DNA of 16,496 nt. Source: Deltaproteobacteria bacterium. Its GTDB lineage: Bacteria; Myxococcota_A; UBA9042. Below the pieces are notes generated by a model. That model saw nothing but the letters and a program-made list of their open reading frames with translations, did not search any database and was not told where the DNA came from. Shown here piece after piece: positions 7,197-16,022 of the stretch. The DNA is taken from assembly GCA_020632665.1 (NCBI GenBank), contig JACKFC010000058.1, forward strand, positions 1 to 16,496, in the 5' to 3' direction. How positions within the stretch are numbered: position 1 is the first letter of the stretch; every line of letters starts with the position of its first letter. The position numbers were made by a program, and so were the translations under genes.

Positions 7197-8838
7197 GCGC
7201 CGGGATTTGCATCGGTGGTGGCCACTTTGGGTGGCAGGGAGCGTGTTCGTCTTCTCTGGTTGTGCCGACATCATGGCGTTCATCATTCCGCCACCGACCC
7301 GCTTGGCTGATAGCGAGGCGAGCCGCATGGCGCCGGACCTGGTCCTCGACCATGTCCGCCTCGCCGAAGGCGCCACCCAGGTCAGCATCGCGATCCGGGC
7401 GGGCCGCATCGCCGAGGTCGGGCCCAACATTCCCGCCAGCCGCACCTCCTCACGTACCCGCCGGCTCGACCTGCAGGGCGCCGTGGTCGAGCCAAACGTC
7501 GCTGACGCGCACATCCACCTGGCCGGCACCGCGATGTTGGCGGACGCCATCCTGGTCCAAGGTGTCGAGACGCGCGACGCCTTCTGCGAGCGATTGCGCC
7601 AGTCGCCGTCGCAGCTCGGCTCGGATTGGCAGTGGGTGGTCGGCGCGTCCCGCGCTCTCTTCGCGAGCCTGGACCCGGCTGCACTGCCGAGCTGCGACGA
7701 AAAGCGGCGCTGGGTTGCTTCCGCGCCCGACGGACATGGGCTGAGGCTTTCGCCCGGTGCAGTCGCGCTCTTGCCCGATCCGCTGCGGCAGAAAGTCGCC
7801 ACGGCCGGCGGGCGGGTCGAAGGCGCCATGGCCCGGGACGTCTGGCGGCGGCTGCCGCCGCCTCGACGGCAACGCCTCGGACCGTTGATGGTGAAGACCC
7901 TGCGGGAACTCGCGGAGCGCGGTATCGGCGAGGTACACGCGATGGGGGAGTCTGTGGCGACCTTGCGCGTCCTCCGCGATCTGGCGCGGCGGGGTCGGGT
8001 CCCGATTCGGGTCTACGTCTATCTGGACGCCCATGATCCCGAGATCGAAGCAGCGCTCTCGGACGCTTCCCGAACGCCCTCGACCGGCCGGCCACCGCTG
8101 GTTGCGGTCGCGGGCGCGAAGGTCTGGCTGGACGGGACCCTCGGCGGCAAGACCGCCGCGATGCGTGCGCCCTACGCGGACGATGCGTCCGGTGAGCCCT
8201 ACGACGCCAAGGCTCGGCTGCAGGTGACCGACGACGCTTTGCGCGGTTGGGTCGAGCGGTTGGATCGCCTGGGCCTGCAGTTGGCGGTCCACGCGATTGG
8301 CGACGCCGCGGTCGAGCAGCTACTGCGGGTCTCCAGCGCCATGCAGCGGCCTGCAGATGCCCGGCCGATCCGGCTCGAGCACGCGCAGACGGTGGGCGCG
8401 GATCAGCTGCAGCGCTTGAGCGGGCTCCTGTGCTCGATTCAGCCGCTGCACAGGCTACAAGATCTGGCGATGGCGACGCCGCGGCTCGGCAACCAGCGCA
8501 TCTCCGACGGATGGCGCGCGGCGTCCCTAGCGAAGGTTTGTCCGCTTCTCGTCGGCTCCGATTTGCCGATTTCTGCGGCCGATCCGACCCAATGGCGGGC
8601 GGAATTGCTCGGTCGAACAGAGCCGCCGCGGGCGGAAAACGAGCGGCTGACGCAGGCCGAGGTCGCCGCGGCCCTCCTCCGAGATCCCTTCACCGGGCGG
8701 CTGCGTCGTGTCGCTGTCGGAGCCAACGCCGATCTGATGGCCCACGGCCGCGGCCAGGACGCGCCGTCACCAGATATCCTGATCGTCGATGGTCAGGTGC
8801 GGATCATCGCGCCGCGGCTGCTTCGAACGGGCCGCTAG
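7186..8838 (+). CDS. Lipoprotein amidohydrolase, YtcJ/Amidohydro_3-like
   Basis: This 550-residue metal-dependent hydrolase probably acts on a C-N bond of an unknown substrate. It carries D-A-H-I-H (residues 107-111) for the first metal pair, S-A-P-D-G-H-G (179-185), G-A-K-V-W-L-D-G-T-L-G (310-320) with the candidate metal lysine K312, V-H-A-I-G-D (H369), L-E-H-A-Q (H399) and G-S-D (D459). This is the motif order of YtcJ-type members of PF07969. The segment before the HxH motif (V-V-E-P-N-V-A) departs from the usual P-G-x-x-D. The N-terminus has a basic start, a hydrophobic core and F-S-G-C with Cys 26, so the enzyme is probably a lipoprotein outside the cytoplasm, unusual for this family. 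The start overlaps the YkgJ-like gene by 11 nt with GGGGGA upstream. Its TAG shares a CTAG with the stop of the convergent gene. It is the last gene of the kinase operon. Confidence 0.85.
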   Translation: MRRERRDLHRWWPLWVAGSVFVFSGCADIMAFIIPPPTRLADSEASRMAPDLVLDHVRLAEGATQVSIAIRAGRIAEVGPNIPASRTSSRTRRLDLQGAVVEPNVADAHIHLAGTAMLADAILVQGVETRDAFCERLRQSPSQLGSDWQWVVGASRALFASLDPAALPSCDEKRRWVASAPDGHGLRLSPGAVALLPDPLRQKVATAGGRVEGAMARDVWRRLPPPRRQRLGPLMVKTLRELAERGIGEVHAMGESVATLRVLRDLARRGRVPIRVYVYLDAHDPEIEAALSDASRTPSTGRPPLVAVAGAKVWLDGTLGGKTAAMRAPYADDASGEPYDAKARLQVTDDALRGWVERLDRLGLQLAVHAIGDAAVEQLLRVSSAMQRPADARPIRLEHAQTVGADQLQRLSGLLCSIQPLHRLQDLAMATPRLGNQRISDGWRAASLAKVCPLLVGSDLPISAADPTQWRAELLGRTEPPRAENERLTQAEVAAALLRDPFTGRLRRVAVGANADLMAHGRGQDAPSPDILIVDGQVRIIAPRLLRTGR

Positions 8839-9926
8839 CCAGCGACGCGGCTGACGGTGCGCGCCTGCAACTCGAGCTCTTCGATCATCGCGTTGCTGCT
8901 GTTCGCGTCGAGCTGGAAGCCATTCCACCGCGACGGCCAGGTCTCGGTCAGGTTGTAGCGCACCAACTCGGTGAGGCCGTCGTCGGCGAGCAGGACGAGG
9001 CTGACGTTCTCGAAGCGGAGCTCGCCGTCCATCGTCGCCTGCATCCAATCCCAGAGCGCCGCGGTGTTGACGTAGCCCTTCTTCAGCACGACCGGCGCGA
9101 CCTTCGGACGACCTGGGATCTGGCGGACGTATTGGTCCTTGCCACCCTGGTACTCGATCGGCTCGATCTGCGCCGAGAGGCCGTCCACCGCGGTGAACGC
9201 GCCGGCTGCGACGCCGCCCAACTCGACGCGGAAGCGGAATGCCCCCTGGTGGTCGAATTCGCGTGAGGTATTGCTCGTCTGTGCCGGCTGTGGAGTCGGG
9301 ATCTTGACCGGGACGTCCTCGATCGGCGGCGCCGCCTCGAATCCCAGCACCTCCAGGGCCTTGTCCTTGAGGTGGTCGACCATGTCGTTGGCGTGGCCCT
9401 TGAGGTCGTCGACGAGCTGGTTGGCGTCGGCCGCCAGCTTGTCCAACTCCTTGCCGCCGAGCTTCTCGAGCTCGTCGAGGCCCTTGTTGATCAGGTCCTT
9501 GACCGGACCAGGCAGCTTGGAGTCGTTGACCGCGTCCTGCAGGTCACCCTTGGCGTTGGCGATGACGTCCTTGACCTTCTCGTTGGCCTTCGCGATCGCC
9601 TCTTCGGCCTTCTTCTCGGCCTCGTCGATCGCTTCCTCGGCCTTCTTCTCGGCCTCTTCGACCGCGCCCTTCGCCGCCTGCTTGGCCTTGTCGACCGCGT
9701 CGGTGGCAGCCTTGTGGGCCTGGCTGTTGGCGTTCTTCGCGGCTTTCTTCACCGCGGGCGGGAGTTTGGAGTCGTCGATCTTCTTGTCGGCGTTTTCTTT
9801 CGCCTCGTCGATCTTCGCCTCGCCGTCCTCGCGTGCCTGCTTGAGGTCCGCGGCGGCCTCGTTGGTCGCGTCCTTGACCTTGTTCTTGGCCGACTCGATC
9901 GAGCTGTTCACGCCTTCGAGGTTCAT
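8835..9926 (-). CDS. Tail tube (T4 gp19/Afp1-like) protein with long N-terminal helical extension
   Basis: The 363-residue product has two parts. Residues 1-195 are highly charged, Ala/Lys/Glu/Asp-rich and almost certainly helical, with heptad- and 11-residue-like repeats and two S-K-L-P-x-x-V-K motifs. A Pro-rich linker follows (199-220). Residues 227-360 match the phage/contractile-injection tail tube family (PF06841): F-x-V-E-L-G-G, G-L-S-A-Q-I-E-x-I-E-Y, L-K-K-G-Y-V-N, L-W-D-W-M-Q, V-L-L-A-D-D-G and W-P-S-R-W-N-G-F-Q-L-D. Usual tube proteins are about 145-170 residues with no such extension. There is no signal peptide. I chose the ATG at 9926, which has AAGGGGG upstream; a GTG at 9956 would add ten residues. 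The gene follows the outer-membrane barrel gene by 42 nt on the same strand, and no sheath, baseplate or spike gene is in the window. It could be a tube variant, a cargo carrier, or a repurposed fold. Confidence 0.88.
   Translation of the reverse strand: MNLEGVNSSIESAKNKVKDATNEAAADLKQAREDGEAKIDEAKENADKKIDDSKLPPAVKKAAKNANSQAHKAATDAVDKAKQAAKGAVEEAEKKAEEAIDEAEKKAEEAIAKANEKVKDVIANAKGDLQDAVNDSKLPGPVKDLINKGLDELEKLGGKELDKLAADANQLVDDLKGHANDMVDHLKDKALEVLGFEAAPPIEDVPVKIPTPQPAQTSNTSREFDHQGAFRFRVELGGVAAGAFTAVDGLSAQIEPIEYQGGKDQYVRQIPGRPKVAPVVLKKGYVNTAALWDWMQATMDGELRFENVSLVLLADDGLTELVRYNLTETWPSRWNGFQLDANSSNAMIEELELQARTVSRVAG
9591..9656 (-). repeat. Tandem 33-bp / 11-residue repeat in the tube protein extension
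   Basis: The 11-residue unit EAEKKAEEAI(D/A) is repeated back to back (residues 91-101 and 102-112), and the two 33-bp DNA copies differ at only a few bases. Such 11-mers are typical of amphipathic helices in LEA- or apolipoprotein-like proteins. Confidence 0.85.
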
Positions 9927-9968
9927 CGTCGCCCCCTTGCATCCGGTTGTGGTCACCGTCTCCGGCGC

Positions 9969-11903
9969 CTACCACGCCACCTCGAAGGTGGCCTTGCTCC
10001 GCCACACCGACCAGCGCTGGTCACCCTCGCGCTCGCGTCGTTGCAGCTTGTGAACGTACTCCAGCATCCAGCCCGCGCGCAATCCGCCGTATTGGTAGCT
10101 TGCGGTCACGAAGCCGGTCTCCCGCTCGGTCTGGTCGTCGCCATACCCGAGCTCGAGGGTGCCGCGACGGTTCTGCTCGAACCATCGATCCACCGTACCC
10201 CCTACTGCAAGGTTCACGCCAGGAGCGACCGGAACGCCGATTTGTAGCCGCGCTTGCATGATCTTGCCGAGATAGTCGTCGTCGATCGTGGTCGTGCTGC
10301 GGTAGTCCTCGTCGTGGATGTACTTGAGCTTCCAGTCCAAAGCCAAGCCGCGGCCGATCTCGAAGCTCTTCCGGCCGCGGAAGACGGCGATCTGGCTCCG
10401 CCGCCACTGGTTCCGCCGGTACACCGACCGGGGATCGCGGCCGCGATCGCCGACGTTGGCGTAGTCGTAGAGCATCGTGTCGGTATAGCCGTCGGTGTGG
10501 AGGAAGTCGGGGAACACGCTGTCGACGTTGCGATTCTGGCGGTTCGTGTTGAAGGTCAGGAAGGTATATTCCGCCTCCAGTCGGAGGTCGCCGTCTTCGT
10601 TGTCCCAGGAGAGCAGGCCGGTGCCTCCGTGCCAGCCGATGCAGCTCTCGACCCAGGTCTCGCCGAAGTCGATGAACTCGTTGGCCAGGTTCAGCGTGGG
10701 CAGCTGGCCACCGCCGAGGAAGCCGTCGGTCAGGAGCACGTCGGCTTCCCTTCGGGCGCCGAAGATCGCGTTGTATTCCGCACCGATATTGAAGTATTCG
10801 CCCTTCAGCGTGAGCCCGTTCTCGAAGGGATCCGAGGCCGTCACCCGCATCCGAATCGCGACGTCGCGGGTGTTCTTGTAGACCACGGGGCTGACGCCTT
10901 GGTTCAGCGCGACGCCGTTCGCGCTCAGGCTCGCATCGATTTTCTGGTCGGATATCGCGACCATCGCCTCGGCCCGAACCGTCTCGCCGACGTCCTGCTG
11001 CAGCTCCAGGGTCGCGTTGGTCGCGACGTAGCGCATGTAGAGGTCGACTGCGTGGTCTTGGCTGCAACCGGGGATCGGATGCCCCAGTGCGTCGAGGCAG
11101 CTGGGGTTCGATGACCCCACTGCGTCGGGATCGGCGGTGTCGACTTCGAGATCCTGGGTCATCGAGGCGACCAAGCGGACCTGGGTGCCTTCCCGCGCGG
11201 CCCAGCGGATGCTCGTCGCATAGGCCCAGTCGCGCGACCAGAAGGGGTTGGTCAGCTCGGGATCGCCGAGGCCGGTCGACCACCACGGGCCGACCCAGAG
11301 CTTGGGTAGGGCGATGGCGGCGGCGACCCACTGCAGCGAGCGGTCTTCACCGACCGAGCCGCTGACGAAGTAGCCTTTGCCGTTATCGCGGTCGATATAG
11401 CGCAGCTTGCCGATGGTCCACGGGTTGAACATCCCGAGATCGCTGGCGCCGATGCGGACCCAATCGATCGCGCGGAGCCCCGGGTTGAGCTGGATCCAGG
11501 GCCCGCGCAGCTTGAGGTAGGCCGCGCGGTTCATGCCCACCGAGTCGCCCGACGTGTTGACCACGTCGCCGTACATGCGGTTGCCGGACTCCCAATAGTC
11601 CTGCCAGCGCTCTCCGTAGCGGGAGGCGATCCGCGCGCCGGCGCTGACTGCGTCGCTGACGCGGCCGGTGAGGGTGATTTCGAGCTGGCTGCTGACGCCG
11701 TTGCTGCCGGCGATCTGGTCGGGCCAGAACGGGTTGCCCAGCCAGAGCGTGCCCTGGCTGTCGTTGTTGGCGTAGAGGTGCTTGGTGTAGATGCGCGCGC
11801 CGAGGTCGAATTTCGAGATATCCGCGACGGCGGTCCCGGCCGAGGCCGCGACGAGCGCGCTCACGAGCGCCAATAGGCCGACGACGCGGCGGCCGAAAGC
11901 CAT
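9969..11903 (-). CDS. Outer-membrane beta-barrel (porin-like) protein
   Basis: The 644-residue product has a clean signal peptide ending A-V-A (cleavage near residue 27). The mature chain is rich in alternating hydrophobic/polar strands with aromatic belts (for example W-V-R-I-G, L-R-L-E-A-E-Y-T-F and F-V-T-A-S-Y-Q-Y-G) and ends F-E-V-A-W, so the last residue is aromatic as barrel-assembly substrates require. An insertion at about 252-285 holds a likely disulfide (C269, C280) in a Pro/Gly-rich loop. No substrate-specific porin family could be named from the sequence. The ATG at 11903 has AGGAG in range. It lies 21 nt after the glucodextranase-C-like gene and 42 nt before the tail tube gene; the three may be one transcript. 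Transport or adhesion at the outer membrane is inferred. Confidence 0.8.
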   Translation of the reverse strand: MAFGRRVVGLLALVSALVAASAGTAVADISKFDLGARIYTKHLYANNDSQGTLWLGNPFWPDQIAGSNGVSSQLEITLTGRVSDAVSAGARIASRYGERWQDYWESGNRMYGDVVNTSGDSVGMNRAAYLKLRGPWIQLNPGLRAIDWVRIGASDLGMFNPWTIGKLRYIDRDNGKGYFVSGSVGEDRSLQWVAAAIALPKLWVGPWWSTGLGDPELTNPFWSRDWAYATSIRWAAREGTQVRLVASMTQDLEVDTADPDAVGSSNPSCLDALGHPIPGCSQDHAVDLYMRYVATNATLELQQDVGETVRAEAMVAISDQKIDASLSANGVALNQGVSPVVYKNTRDVAIRMRVTASDPFENGLTLKGEYFNIGAEYNAIFGARREADVLLTDGFLGGGQLPTLNLANEFIDFGETWVESCIGWHGGTGLLSWDNEDGDLRLEAEYTFLTFNTNRQNRNVDSVFPDFLHTDGYTDTMLYDYANVGDRGRDPRSVYRRNQWRRSQIAVFRGRKSFEIGRGLALDWKLKYIHDEDYRSTTTIDDDYLGKIMQARLQIGVPVAPGVNLAVGGTVDRWFEQNRRGTLELGYGDDQTERETGFVTASYQYGGLRAGWMLEYVHKLQRREREGDQRWSVWRSKATFEVAW

Positions 11904-11924
11904 GGCGATCTCCTCTCTCGTCGG

Positions 11925-12767
11925 CTAGCGGCCGCCGTAGATCATGGGCAACGTCGCGACCTTGCTGCCGCAGGTGTAGGCGAGCGCGGCCTTCTGCGCG
12001 GCCACCTCGTCGGCGCCGCCCTTGCCGGTACCGGCCAGGATGTCGAGGACGTGGGGATCGCATTCGGCGTCGTTGCCACCGCCGAAGCGGTGCTGACCGG
12101 CGACCTCGTTGACGCGACGGGTGAGGATATCCTTCTTGTCCGGATAGCCCTCGTTCGACTGCATCACGGCCTGGAAGCCCCAGGTCGCAGCCGGCGCGCC
12201 CAGGTCGGCCTTCTTGACCACAGCCACGAGGGTTTTGCCGCGGGCGCTGGTCTTCTTCGGGATGATCACCGCGCCCTTCATCTTCGGCGCCTTGAAGCGC
12301 ACCTCGGCCTCGAGCCGGGTGCGGCCCTGCGGCGAGATGAGGACGACCTTGTCCCACGCCTCTTCCGGCTTGAAGGCGACGCCGCCCAGGCCGGGCAGGG
12401 CCTCGGTGAAGCCGGAGCCCTTCTGGTGGTCACGGTCGATGTAGATCTGGACGAACTGCAGCGAGAACCCGTTGCCGTCCCAATCCTTGGAATTCCACGG
12501 GTCGGCGATCTGCGAGCCGACGGTGACGCGGAACTCGACGGTATCGCCGTTGTCCTTCACCTCGACCTTGCGCAGGTCGAAGCTGCCGCGGGCGTAGACC
12601 GGGTCGGTGGGGTATTTGTAGCTGCCGGGGCCGAAGTCGTCGCCCTTCGGATCGGCGAACTCGACGTGGAATTTGTCGCCCGCCAGGGCTGCGAGAGGCA
12701 GAACCAGCATGGCGACCAGAGCCGCTGCGGCGCCGCGTGCCGAGGGGAGCTTCGGGCTACGAAACAT
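11925..12767 (-). CDS. Secreted glucodextranase C-terminal-domain-like protein
   Basis: The product is 280 residues with a signal peptide ending A-L-A (cleavage near 29). Residues 33-220 begin with D-P-K-G-D-D-F-G-P-G-S-Y-K-Y-P-T-D (39-55), then G-S-F-D-L-R-K, D-P-W-N-S and a V-Q-I-Y-I-D-R-D strand (107-113). This is the signature of the glucodextranase C-terminal domain (PF09985 type), a CBM9/DOMON-like beta sandwich thought to bind sugars or help anchor to the surface. There is no catalytic domain. A C-terminal region (221-280) has cysteines at 236 and 266 that could pair. I chose the ATG at 12767 (GCAGGAG upstream) because it starts at the signal peptide; a longer reading to 12836 lacks one. 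It is first of the three-gene set with the barrel and tube genes, which suggests a partnership at the outer membrane. Confidence 0.82.
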   Translation of the reverse strand: MFRSPKLPSARGAAAALVAMLVLPLAALAGDKFHVEFADPKGDDFGPGSYKYPTDPVYARGSFDLRKVEVKDNGDTVEFRVTVGSQIADPWNSKDWDGNGFSLQFVQIYIDRDHQKGSGFTEALPGLGGVAFKPEEAWDKVVLISPQGRTRLEAEVRFKAPKMKGAVIIPKKTSARGKTLVAVVKKADLGAPAATWGFQAVMQSNEGYPDKKDILTRRVNEVAGQHRFGGGNDAECDPHVLDILAGTGKGGADEVAAQKAALAYTCGSKVATLPMIYGGR

Positions 12768-12807
12768 GACGAACTCCTGCTTGACTCGCCCACATCGAGC
12801 CGGCGAA

Positions 12808-12836
12808 GCGTCGTGCCTCGGCTCGGTGGCTGTCAA
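12808..12836 (-). promoter_or_regulatory. Possible promoter of the barrel/tube set
   Basis: A perfect TTGACA (12836-12831, minus strand) lies upstream of the glucodextranase-C-like gene. The matching -10 is poor (GACGCT at 18 bases' spacing), so either a non-housekeeping sigma factor is used or the match is chance. Confidence 0.3.
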
Positions 12837-12847
12837 GCGCAGAACGT

Positions 12848-12863
12848 CGCGGACGCCGCCGCG
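12848..12863 (-). terminator. Weak hairpin after the DnaJ-family gene
   Basis: CGCGG and CCGCG form a 5-bp stem with a 6-base loop 22 bases downstream of the DnaJ-family stop. There is no run of T on the minus strand afterwards, so classic intrinsic termination is doubtful. Confidence 0.22.
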
Positions 12864-12884
12864 CTTCGATCGTCGGAAGGGGGG

Positions 12885-13808
12885 CTACAGGCCGGCTTCG
12901 CGCAGGGCCCGCGCCGCTTCGAGCTGGGCCTCGTCCAGGCGCTCGGGCATCGCGACTTCGACCCGCACGTAGAGGTCGCCGCGCTCGCTGCCGCCGAGCT
13001 TCGGCACGCCGGCGCCACGGACCCGCAGCTGCCGGCCGGAAGGGGTGGCAGCCTCGACGCGCAACGCCCGCGTGCCGTCGAAGGTCTCGACGTCGACTGA
13101 GCCACCGAGCAGCAGCGTGCTCGGCGCGACCTTGGCGACCGTGTGCAGGTCTGCTCCGCGGCGCTCGAAGCGCGGATCGGCCTCGACCTTGACCACGAGC
13201 ATCAGGTCGCCCGGGCCAGCAGGGCCGTCGTGGCCCTTGCCGCGGATCCGCAGCTTCTTGCCGGACTCGATGCCCGCCGGGATGCGGACCGTGAATTCGC
13301 GGGTCTGACCGTCGATCGTCACGTCGATGGCGCGCTCCGAGCCGTGGACCGCCTCGTAGAGGCTGATGGCGAGCGGAAGCTCGGCGTTGCGGCCGCGCTG
13401 CGGCTTGGGTTGTGGCCGCGGGGGCTCGGGTCGGGCCCGGCCGGCGCCGCCGAACATGTCGAAGATCGATCCGCCGGGTCCGCCACGGGTGCGGAAGTTG
13501 CCCCAGCCGGAGCCACGCAGGCCGAAGCTGGAGAGGATGTCGTCGATGTTGAAGTCGCGGAGGATATCTTCGGTCGAGAACTGCTGGTGGAAGCGCGTGT
13601 CGCCGAATGTGTCGTATTGCTGGCGCTTCTCGACGTCGGAGAGGACCGCGTAGGCCTCGGAGACCTCCTTGAACCGCTCTTCGGCGCTCGGGTCCCCCTG
13701 GTTGCGGTCGGGGTGATATTGCATCGCCAGCTTGCGGTAGGCCTTCTTGACCTCGTCGGCGCTCGCGCCCTTCTCGATTCCGAGGACGGCGTAATAGTCC
13801 TTGCGCAT
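12885..13808 (-). CDS. DnaJ-family co-chaperone without zinc finger (type II, CbpA-like)
   Basis: The 307-residue product stimulates a DnaK-type ATPase and delivers unfolded clients. The J domain (residues 3-68) has Y-Y-x-V-L-G-I, the basic helix and the essential HPD (32-34). A Gly/Phe-rich linker follows (about 96-125; S-I-F-D-M-F-G-G) after a helical stretch (78-96) that resembles the regulatory helix of class B J proteins. C-terminal substrate-binding domains cover about 140-290 (G-x-R-I-P-A-G-I-x-S-G, D-L-x-V-V-V-like strands, S-T-L-L-L-G-G). The four CxxCxGxG zinc motifs of DnaJ are absent, so it is class B. The ATG at 13808 has GGGAGG in range; a longer frame back to 14006 runs into dnaK in another frame and is not credible. 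It lies 97 nt downstream of dnaK, with two hairpins between. Confidence 0.93.
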   Translation of the reverse strand: MRKDYYAVLGIEKGASADEVKKAYRKLAMQYHPDRNQGDPSAEERFKEVSEAYAVLSDVEKRQQYDTFGDTRFHQQFSTEDILRDFNIDDILSSFGLRGSGWGNFRTRGGPGGSIFDMFGGAGRARPEPPRPQPKPQRGRNAELPLAISLYEAVHGSERAIDVTIDGQTREFTVRIPAGIESGKKLRIRGKGHDGPAGPGDLMLVVKVEADPRFERRGADLHTVAKVAPSTLLLGGSVDVETFDGTRALRVEAATPSGRQLRVRGAGVPKLGGSERGDLYVRVEVAMPERLDEAQLEAARALREAGL

Positions 13809-13827
13809 CGATGCCTCCCATGCGCGA

Positions 13828-13867
13828 CGACGCCCGGCGTGGGCGAAGGGCCGCACGCCGGGCGTCG
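13828..13867 (-). ncRNA. Strong mRNA hairpin before the DnaJ-family gene
   Basis: A perfect 14-bp inverted repeat (CGACGCCCGGCGTG, 13828-13841, with its complement at 13854-13867) surrounds a 12-base loop. It sits about 20 nt upstream of the DnaJ-family start, just before its GGGAGG. There is no T tract, so a role as an mRNA-stability block, attenuator or translation modulator fits better than a terminator. Confidence 0.5.
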
Positions 13868-13877
13868 CCCGATCAGT

Positions 13878-13895
13878 CGCCGGCCTGCGCCGGCG
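13878..13895 (-). ncRNA. Second hairpin after the dnaK stop
   Basis: CGCCGGC and GCCGGCG form a perfect 7-bp stem with a 4-base loop, ten bases after the dnaK stop. With the next hairpin it makes a tandem structured dnaK-dnaJ gap. No T tract follows. Confidence 0.4.
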
Positions 13896-13905
13896 GGATC
13901 CAGAG

Positions 13906-15804
<1,899 letters not shown>

Positions 15805-15810
15805 GGTTCG

Positions 15811-15840
15811 TCTCCATTCGCCGTCGAATTCCGGCGGAGA
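15811..15840 (-). promoter_or_regulatory. dnaK leader hairpin covering the ribosome-binding site
   Basis: On the minus strand TCTC-CGCCG pairs with CGGCG-(AATG)-GAGA around an 8-base loop, giving 9 bp with a 4-base bulge. The paired GAGA includes most of the dnaK ribosome site (GGAG, 15815-15812). A hairpin hiding the ribosome site of a heat-shock gene fits an RNA thermometer, though it does not resemble ROSE and the fourU motif is absent. Confidence 0.4.
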
Positions 15841-15862
15841 AAGTCCGGTGCGCGAGGCAACT

Positions 15863-15880
15863 AGCGGAAATCTATCCGCT
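15863..15880 (-). ncRNA. Small hairpin in the dnaK leader
   Basis: AGCGGA and TCCGCT form a perfect 6-bp stem with a 6-base loop in the upstream half of the dnaK leader. It could be part of the same regulatory structure as the ribosome-site hairpin. It is not a CIRCE element, which would have 9-bp arms of different sequence. Confidence 0.3.
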
Positions 15881-15902
15881 TGTCTGCCCGGTTCGCGAGA
15901 GC

Positions 15903-15930
15903 AAGGTAGGAGGGGGTCAAGGGCTGTCAA
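15903..15930 (-). promoter_or_regulatory. dnaK promoter
   Basis: On the minus strand TTGACA (15930-15925) is a perfect -35, and after 16 bases TACCTT (15908-15903) keeps the three most conserved -10 positions. Transcription would start near 15896, leaving a 90-base structured leader. The flanking C-rich CCCTTGAC copies loosely recall a sigma-32 -35, but spacing to a CCCCAT-like element is wrong. Confidence 0.5.
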
Positions 15931-15946
15931 GGGGGCCTGCAGCGGA

Positions 15947-15976
15947 TTGTCGCGAGTTCGGCTTGCGTGCTAGCGT
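15947..15976 (+). promoter_or_regulatory. Candidate promoter for the FHA gene
   Basis: TTGTCG (15947-15952) and TAGCGT (15971-15976) are 18 bases apart, and TGC precedes the -10 as in an extended -10 promoter. It would leave a leader of about 40 bases before the GTG start. Confidence 0.33.
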
Positions 15977-16022
15977 ACCGCCGCTCTTGACCGTGACGTC
16001 GCGGGCGTCGAGGGAGGCAATC

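Noticed and set aside
8835..9926. Part of a prophage or full contractile injection cluster
   Set aside because: No other phage or injection gene lies in the window; the neighbours are envelope genes and an enzyme.
9372..10247. Plus-strand frames opposite the tube protein, rich in Leu/Val or Ser/Ala
   Set aside because: Mirror images of the repetitive Lys/Glu/Ala coding sequence, not membrane proteins.
12848..12863. Classic rho-independent terminator after the DnaJ-family gene
   Set aside because: The stem is short and no T tract follows, so it is kept only as a weak hairpin.
15805..15930. N-terminal extension of DnaK
   Set aside because: DnaK proteins start at M-G-K-I-I-G-I-D, and the extra segment covers the promoter and leader.
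15805..16022. CIRCE element for HrcA control of dnaK
   Set aside because: No TTAGCACTC/GAGTGCTAA arms are present; the only short dyad has 6-bp arms of different sequence.
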